From: Vibrio sp. J1-1
GTDB taxonomy: Bacteria; Pseudomonadota; Gammaproteobacteria; Enterobacterales; Vibrionaceae
NCBI RefSeq assembly: GCF_021728395.1
Contig: NZ_JAKKCM010000007.1
Location: 249,120-313,119, forward strand
DNA length: 64,000 nt
Direction of reading: 5' to 3'
Shown in pieces: positions 59,168 to 64,000 of the stretch (positions are counted from its first letter, which is position 1; each line of letters begins with the position of its first letter). The notes under the pieces are model-generated. The model was not told where the DNA came from. It saw nothing but the letters and a program-made list of their open reading frames with translations, and ran no database searches. The translations under genes and the position numbers were made by a program.

Positions 59168-59749
59168 TCAATTCGGAATCTTCTCAAACTCAATCCGCCC
59201 AGCAGTATTCTCACCTTTGTTCCAGCACCTATTGGTCCAAAACAAACCTGACATTTTCATTGTTTTTACATCATCAACAATGACTTTAGCTGCCCCATCA
59301 TAATACGAAGTATCAGTATCAGCCTGAGTTTTATTATGTCCTTCAAATATATAAGACAACTCAAACTTGTCATCCTTAGTTCTCACCACTCGGCAATAAT
59401 CAGCATATGTCCGACCTACCGTAGTATTAGCTTTCATTCTAATATTAAAAAAATCAGCCTCAATCTCAATGGGAAAAGAAACTTCAGTTCCGCCGGCATA
59501 ATTTGAAGAAATTTTTCCCATCCATCTTCCATTAAAATCAGGGCATAACTTTTGCTTTAAAATATCAATATAGATATAACGCCAAGCATATTTTCCAATA
59601 ATCCAAGCTAAAAAAGCTAATGTTGTTACAGTTGAAGAAATCGCTCGAATAATTTCCTGACCCAAAAAAGATGAATAAAAAACAAAAACAGCTATAGAAG
59701 CACCTATAGTTATCCAGAGACGTATTTTCGGGTTAATAATATCCCACAT
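59168..59749 (-). CDS. cap15: Cap15-like CBASS effector
   Basis: 193 residues. Two N-terminal membrane helices (about 8-29 and 33-58), then a soluble beta-rich domain beginning PDFNGRWMGKISSNYAGGTEVSFPIEIE. That is the plan of Cap15, a membrane effector whose beta-barrel binds a cyclic nucleotide and whose helices disrupt the inner membrane. Last gene of the operon, 43 bases after cap3, with AGGGTGAT ribosome site. The family call rests on topology, motif and operon; the ligand cannot be inferred. Confidence 0.8.
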   Translation of the reverse strand: MWDIINPKIRLWITIGASIAVFVFYSSFLGQEIIRAISSTVTTLAFLAWIIGKYAWRYIYIDILKQKLCPDFNGRWMGKISSNYAGGTEVSFPIEIEADFFNIRMKANTTVGRTYADYCRVVRTKDDKFELSYIFEGHNKTQADTDTSYYDGAAKVIVDDVKTMKMSGLFWTNRCWNKGENTAGRIEFEKIPN

Positions 59750-59792
59750 ATAAAATCACCCTATAAATTATTTTCTAAGTGAAAATTATACT

Positions 59793-60251
59793 CTAACATT
59801 TAACCAATTTAGCTTGAGTTAACTTTTCTCCATCCCAAAAGCCATACCATCGAGTTACTCGTCCTTGAATAATCACTATCATATTTCTATTTGGTAGCTT
59901 TTTTGACCAATCGGCAGTATCTATTATGGATGGCGAAGGATGATCTTCCGCGTGAGTATGCCAGTCACCAATAAATGTTCTTGTCGAATCAGAATCCCTC
60001 CAGGTCCTTAAAGCTATTTGCTGGTGAGTTAGACTACGACGAAAAAATCTGAACCTTGATTGTATATCCCCAAAAGACGGTTTTGTCGCCGTTACTACGT
60101 TGATATCTTCACCTCTATATTCGCCGATTAATATCCCTCCAGATTCCACTTGGCTACTATGTAACTGACGGTGTGTTTCTAAAGTACGCAATACTTCATC
60201 TTGAAGTAAAATATACACATCTCCGCTTAGATTCGATATTAACTCTGGCAT
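59793..60251 (-). CDS. cap3: Cap3, JAB/MPN-type isopeptidase of CBASS
   Basis: 152 residues from the ATG at 60251 (a TTG at 60260 is possible). JAMM metalloprotease motif complete: E36 in VESGGILIGEY and H98-x-H100-x7-S108-x2-D111 in GDWHTHAEDHPSPSIID. Cap3 removes the CD-NTase from its Cap2-made conjugates. Overlaps cap2 by 13 bases. Confidence 0.92.
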   Translation of the reverse strand: MPELISNLSGDVYILLQDEVLRTLETHRQLHSSQVESGGILIGEYRGEDINVVTATKPSFGDIQSRFRFFRRSLTHQQIALRTWRDSDSTRTFIGDWHTHAEDHPSPSIIDTADWSKKLPNRNMIVIIQGRVTRWYGFWDGEKLTQAKLVKC

Positions 60252-61960
60252 ACAGGGCAATTCCGCATTGGTTCCATTAACTTTTCAGGGTATTGCTTTG
60301 CTCTATCAGAAAGCGCTTTTTGTAAGAAGTTAAGCTTCATAGGCTGATCTTGTTTAATGAGCCGCAACGCTAGTGCCGCAGCTGTCATACTAGCTTCTGG
60401 TCCAAAAGGTAAATGGGACTCTCCACATGTACGTTTAAAAGCACTATTTACGTCTAAAGAATTACTAGGACTAAAAGATTGGTATCTATCTGCACGTGGG
60501 GATTGGTTATAATCAAACAAACAAGCGTAACAAGCCCCTTTGCCATCGTTAATCATCGCTTTGGCTTGATGTCCAAAACCAGAAACCCAGCTATGGATTA
60601 GGAGTGTACTGCGTTCATTCAATTTGAGATCCTGATACCACTGGGTAAGAAGCAGCGAAAAACCTTGTTCTCCTGTAGCGTCAACGATTAAATCCCAACC
60701 ATCGCCTAAATCTCTTTTAGTGAACTCTCCTCCAGATCTTACATTTGTAGATAAACCTTGCTGCTCAAAATAATGCGCTAGAGCTTCACTTTTATTCTCA
60801 CCGAGATACTGAGTACCTAATATATGTCGCCCTAAGTTACCAGGTCTCATTGTATCCCTATCATAGAAGCATAATGTGCCTCGACCTGTTCCAGCTCCAG
60901 CCTGAACCAACCCCTGAGCTAAGTAACCTCCCACAGTACCACAACCAATAACACAAATACGTTTATTTCGAAGGCCTTCAAAAGAATTATAGTTTCGGCT
61001 AAATATATATTTTTCAGTCGCATTTTCTACGTGGAAACGCTCAAAGACAGATAAGCAATGATGTTTAGATAATGCAGATAATGCATGCCTTGGATTAAAT
61101 TTTGCGTTCTTTGGTAAATTAACAAAAAGTGCAGATTTACCCAGTGGCCTTATTGAGATATTCAAACCAACATGAATAGTATCAAAACTCAAAACTACCA
61201 TGAAGTTAGACTTTGTTTTAGCTTCTTTTCTTAACTTATCTAATAGGCTTGATGCGGCTGAGCTATCAACCTTTCGTAGCCATGTTAAAACATCACCTAA
61301 AGTGTTTAATGGCCACTGCTGGTCGAAGGGAATAAATAAAGGTTGCTTAACAGCCACTTTAATCGTGCTACATAATTCTGACGGCAACTTGCCATCTTTA
61401 ACTGAACTACAATTTCTTTTAACAGCCCACTGTGATGCTTCTGAACTATTATTTGCGACGGCATATTCAGTAACACGATTACCATTCAATTTTTCTCTGG
61501 AAAATTTGTAAAGTTGGCTCTTTTTATTCTCTGACAACAAGTAGCAAATTCTGTCTGGAGCCCAATAACTTGTGAACTCCGCGGCTATATCAGAGTGATT
61601 AGAGCCATCAGCCCAACCATCTAAAATAGATTGAATTTGAACCACGCAAGCTGCAACGAATTCCTTTGGTCGAAGAGGATCAATATTCTTGGTTGTCTCA
61701 TCAAACAAACAAATAGTCTGATTTCCTTCAAGGTGTGGCAAACGTACACTAGCTAAGCTTTCTGGCATTGACAGTACTCGAGGCTTAGGCAGCTTTAATA
61801 AAGAAGGGTCACTTATAGGAAACTGAACCACAAACTCACCAATACTAGTAGCAAACACTCGCTCAAAAGCTGGTATTGGTGGGTATGAAGTGTGGATAGG
61901 TGAATACCTAAAACCCCTAGACAATAATTCTTCTTCAATAGAACTCAAACCCATCGTCAT
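60239..61960 (-). CDS. cap2: Cap2, E1-E2 fusion ubiquitin-like ligase of CBASS
   Basis: 573 residues. N-terminal E2-like domain with H76 and ICLFDE (Cys84 candidate E2 cysteine). C-terminal ThiF/E1 domain: Rossmann motif RICVIGCGTVGGYLAQGL at about 338, FYDRDTMRPGNLGRHIL, then the likely E1 cysteine in KRTCGESHLPFG (about 511). Two CxxC pairs (ACYACLF near 478; NCPVCQS at the C-terminus) form the zinc site. Cap2 conjugates the CD-NTase C-terminus to targets and primes it. Overlaps the CD-NTase gene by 4 bases. Confidence 0.93.
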   Translation of the reverse strand: MTMGLSSIEEELLSRGFRYSPIHTSYPPIPAFERVFATSIGEFVVQFPISDPSLLKLPKPRVLSMPESLASVRLPHLEGNQTICLFDETTKNIDPLRPKEFVAACVVQIQSILDGWADGSNHSDIAAEFTSYWAPDRICYLLSENKKSQLYKFSREKLNGNRVTEYAVANNSSEASQWAVKRNCSSVKDGKLPSELCSTIKVAVKQPLFIPFDQQWPLNTLGDVLTWLRKVDSSAASSLLDKLRKEAKTKSNFMVVLSFDTIHVGLNISIRPLGKSALFVNLPKNAKFNPRHALSALSKHHCLSVFERFHVENATEKYIFSRNYNSFEGLRNKRICVIGCGTVGGYLAQGLVQAGAGTGRGTLCFYDRDTMRPGNLGRHILGTQYLGENKSEALAHYFEQQGLSTNVRSGGEFTKRDLGDGWDLIVDATGEQGFSLLLTQWYQDLKLNERSTLLIHSWVSGFGHQAKAMINDGKGACYACLFDYNQSPRADRYQSFSPSNSLDVNSAFKRTCGESHLPFGPEASMTAAALALRLIKQDQPMKLNFLQKALSDRAKQYPEKLMEPMRNCPVCQS

Positions 61961-63198
61961 CCAGCGTCACCATTAGGTACTACTGGGGCTGGATTAGTCT
62001 TTGCTGGTTTTGACAAAATACCAGCCGCCGTAGCAACATCGATTAGGTCTTGCCTATTAGGAACACGTAAACCCAAAGCTCGTCTAATTCCATCTACTGA
62101 TTGCTGCTTGTTTTCAGCTTCTTTCAAAGAAAACGATAAATCCGTAGCCAGTTCTAACGCAAACTCTTTGTCTTTACTTATCTGTTCTTCGGACATTTCC
62201 GACGATGGGTACAGTTGAGGTTTGGTATCATCTGCTGGGTTAGGTACACCTTTTGTAAATTGTTTCTCAAGTCGCTCAGCACATAACATCAAAGCTTCAC
62301 TCTCCTGAGCTGAAGTAAACTTCTTACCCCGTTCTTCTGCTATCTCGCTAAATGTTTGCGCAGCGCAAGCCATTAAGGCTATAGAAGATGGTCCACCGCC
62401 AGAAGAGAACTTATAGTCTCTCCAAGCTTTTAAATGACGACAAACATTGCGAAGCACTTCACCATGAAAGCGAATTTGGTCTTTAAACCACTCACTAATC
62501 GTCGCAGGATCACTATTCACCCAGCTTTCACGATTACGAACAGCCAAGTAAACATCGTCTTTTGCTAATAATGAACGAGAATCTGTAAACCAAGCGCTAT
62601 CAGCGCGGTTAGCTTTCATTGACTCCATCGCTACATGCCTTTCTAAAGGTATCGCATACAGAGGGACATCAATGTGTATTAAATCGCTAACGATTAACCT
62701 CGCACATGTATTTTTTTCCTCGAAGGTCCATCCCATATTTTTCGCTAAATTATTTAATGCCCTATCAACAATGGAGAAAAATAAGTCCTTGGATACTATT
62801 GGGCTCTCGCGAAAGATTTCTAAGGGTAGGTAGATTCCATCATCCAAATCTATCTGTTGAGGGGGATTGTGGCAGGGTAAATTCAACGTTTTATATACAA
62901 AACTACCTTGACTCATGAACTTAGGAGTCAAACCAGCTAATGCTGACTTCTGTTCGGGCTTTAATTTTCGTAGCTGATCGACAAATGGTAGATGAATCGC
63001 CCTACCTGAAAGCTGCCATTTCCCAGCCTTATCCTTTTCAAATGCATTATTTAGGGCAGAGAAAGTAACACGAATAGTGTTTCTGACAATTTGCCGATAT
63101 TCCCTCAGCTCACCCATTTGGGTTTCAGACGGCGTGATTTTAGGAAGAAAGCCATCTTCTTCATCACTTAGTAGCGGAGTTGCGTTAAATTTCATCAA
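61957..63198 (-). CDS. CD-NTase, cyclic oligonucleotide synthase of CBASS (DncV-like)
   Basis: 413 residues. Senses infection and makes a cyclic dinucleotide or related product. Active-site residues: G98-S99 in QGSFVYKTLNLP, the acidic pair D117-x-D119 in QIDLDDGIYLP, and D177 in SDLIHIDVPLY, spaced as in DncV. The C-terminal lobe is helical. The C-terminus ends in Gly (...GDAG), the residue Cap2 would join to lysines. First gene of cdn-cap2-cap3-cap15. DncV-like clade A; the product cannot be read from sequence. Confidence 0.93.
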   Translation of the reverse strand: MMKFNATPLLSDEEDGFLPKITPSETQMGELREYRQIVRNTIRVTFSALNNAFEKDKAGKWQLSGRAIHLPFVDQLRKLKPEQKSALAGLTPKFMSQGSFVYKTLNLPCHNPPQQIDLDDGIYLPLEIFRESPIVSKDLFFSIVDRALNNLAKNMGWTFEEKNTCARLIVSDLIHIDVPLYAIPLERHVAMESMKANRADSAWFTDSRSLLAKDDVYLAVRNRESWVNSDPATISEWFKDQIRFHGEVLRNVCRHLKAWRDYKFSSGGGPSSIALMACAAQTFSEIAEERGKKFTSAQESEALMLCAERLEKQFTKGVPNPADDTKPQLYPSSEMSEEQISKDKEFALELATDLSFSLKEAENKQQSVDGIRRALGLRVPNRQDLIDVATAAGILSKPAKTNPAPVVPNGDAG

Positions 63199-63442
63199 GT
63201 ATTCCCTAATTCTCTAAAATCTGGGCTGTAAATGTGTATACATAAAACAGCCTTCTTTTCCAAGCTCTGGAGGGTCTGTCGCTAAAGTCAATTCTCTGAA
63301 AATCATTGGCTAATTTTCACCCAATAACTCCCTACATTGGGTGTGTTTAGTTGAATATCAACCTTAAACATAATTAATCTTTGGTACTTTCGTAGTACTA
63401 GCATGATCTCCAAGACTTCCACACATATAGAGGCAAATTAAA

Positions 63443-63463
63443 AACACTGTTCAGTGTTATAAT
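63443..63463 (+). promoter_or_regulatory. Palindromic operator and -10 box before the terminase-like gene
   Basis: Perfect palindrome AACACTGTTCAGTGTT (63443-63458) ending on a consensus TATAAT (63458-63463), 20-odd bases ahead of the ribosome site. A repressor at this operator would block the promoter. Confidence 0.65.
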
Positions 63464-63492
63464 TTAGTAAAGGCTAATAAAAGGATTTCGTT

Positions 63493-63870
63493 ATGAGCGC
63501 TCCAAGAGGAAATACTTACAACAATAAATACAACGCAAGTTATAGTAACCAGTGCTACAAACTTTGCCTTCTAGGAGCAACAGACAAAGACTTAGCTAAT
63601 TTTTTTGAAGTAGATAGGAGCACTATATACAACTGGACTTCGAAGCATGCAAAGTTTGCCCGTGCACGTAAAATGGGGAAGCTAGTTGCGGATGCGGAAG
63701 TGGTGAGTAAACTGTTCGAGAGAGCAATAGGTTATATCGTAAAGAAGCAAAAAGTACTCAATAACGGTAAAATCATTGAATACACAGAGGAGTTGCCACC
63801 AGAAACCCACGCTATCGAGTATTGGTTGAAGTGCCGCAATAGTGATAAATGGTTACACAGTCGAAAGTAG
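63493..63870 (+). CDS. Phage small-terminase-like protein
   Basis: 125 residues. Helix-turn-helix YKLCLLGATDKDLANFFEVD...TIYNWTSKHAKFARARKMGK and VSKLFERAIGYIVKKQK, matching the small terminase family (GATDKELADFF...RA.GY) that marks DNA for packaging. AAGGA-type ribosome site. Stop codon falls just before the IS, inside the likely target duplication, so the ORF is probably complete. In PICIs a TerS lets the island use helper-phage capsids. Expression is likely controlled by the palindrome upstream. Confidence 0.75.
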   Translation: MSAPRGNTYNNKYNASYSNQCYKLCLLGATDKDLANFFEVDRSTIYNWTSKHAKFARARKMGKLVADAEVVSKLFERAIGYIVKKQKVLNNGKIIEYTEELPPETHAIEYWLKCRNSDKWLHSRK

Positions 63871-63873
63871 AGT

Positions 63874-64000
63874 GGCTTTGTTGCGGAAATCGAATGAACT
63901 AAATCAAAATCTTACGATCAGATCAGGGACATTCATTCACTGACTTTGATTAGATGCCGAAGCCTCGCTACAAAACCACTAACTGGTGCAAGTACAATAA
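63874..64000. mobile_element. IS5/IS903-type insertion sequence, left end (cut by window)
   Basis: Left terminal repeat GGCTTTGTTGCGGAAATC, 13-14 of 18 like the IS903 end. Transposase reading frame starts at 63954. The candidate 9-base target duplication (63865-63873) includes the terminase stop codon. The right end is outside the window. Confidence 0.85.
63954..64000 (+). CDS. IS5/IS903-family transposase, 5' fragment
   Basis: Starts ATG at 63954 and reads MPKPRYKTTNWCKYN before the window ends, the usual N-terminus of IS903-group transposases (K..NW..YN). Completeness cannot be judged. Confidence 0.85.
   Translation, partial: MPKPRYKTTNWCKYN

Noticed and set aside
63320-63344. ACCCAAT...ATTGGGT hairpin between CBASS and the TerS-like gene
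   Set aside because: Seven-base stem with no T tract on either strand; too weak to be called a terminator.
50727-64000. Search for a second copy of the ssrA 3' end (attR)
   Set aside because: None seen in the window; the island probably extends past 64,000.
1-64000. CRISPR array
   Set aside because: No regularly spaced repeats with unique spacers seen; the only iterated palindromes (three) are not array-like.

Overview
The window is chromosomal DNA of a Vibrio, probably of the Harveyi/Alginolyticus group. Grounds: a sodium-driven flagellar motor pair (pomA/pomB), a GcvB sRNA beside gcvA, a tmRNA with the tag ANDENYALAA, DUF3332 and DUF3622 genes, and the gene order dnaJ-dnaK-grpE/nadK-recN-bamE-rnfH-ratA-smpB-ssrA. 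The species assignment is inference; no database search was possible.

Positions 1-50,300 are core genome. They hold gcvA/GcvB, thiI, pomAB, isoprenoid genes (xseB-ispA-dxs), pgpA and thiL, the riboflavin operon (nrdR-ribD-ribE-ribBA-ribH-nusB), proline synthesis (proBA), crl, frsA, gpt, a purine permease with a PurR-like box, pepD, purL with a PurR-like box, mltF, tadA, an AbgT-type transporter, a minor-pilin operon (fimT-pilW-pilX-pilV, with pilE divergent), and the heat-shock genes dnaK-dnaJ and grpE with sigma-32 promoters. nadK, a LexA-controlled recN, bamE, rnfH, ratA and smpB follow. Between the permease and pepD is a short transcript that carries a 28-codon ORF, ends in a terminator and has a CRP-like site upstream. 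It looks like a dual-function RNA (a VcdRP-like candidate).

From the 3' end of ssrA (50,726) to the right edge lies a mobile island. Order: P4-type integrase, unknown coiled-coil gene, three copies of the palindrome TTGCAGCTGCAA, AlpA-like regulator, small unknown gene, large primase-helicase. Next come integron-like gene cassettes on the minus strand with at least one recognisable attC site, then a four-gene type II CBASS operon (CD-NTase, Cap2, Cap3, Cap15-like effector). A phage small-terminase-like gene follows, and an IS5/IS903-type element begins at 63,874 and runs off the window. int-alpA-primase plus a terminase-like gene is the plan of a phage-inducible chromosomal island (PICI, a phage satellite). 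The CBASS and cassettes look like its cargo. In V. cholerae the same ssrA site carries VPI-1. The right attachment site is not in the window.

How the island would work: the integrase recombines at ssrA, AlpA and the palindromes would control excision and replication, and the primase-helicase would replicate the island. CBASS would protect the host lineage: the CD-NTase makes a cyclic nucleotide that triggers the membrane-bound Cap15-like effector, while Cap2 attaches and Cap3 removes a conjugate on the CD-NTase C-terminus.
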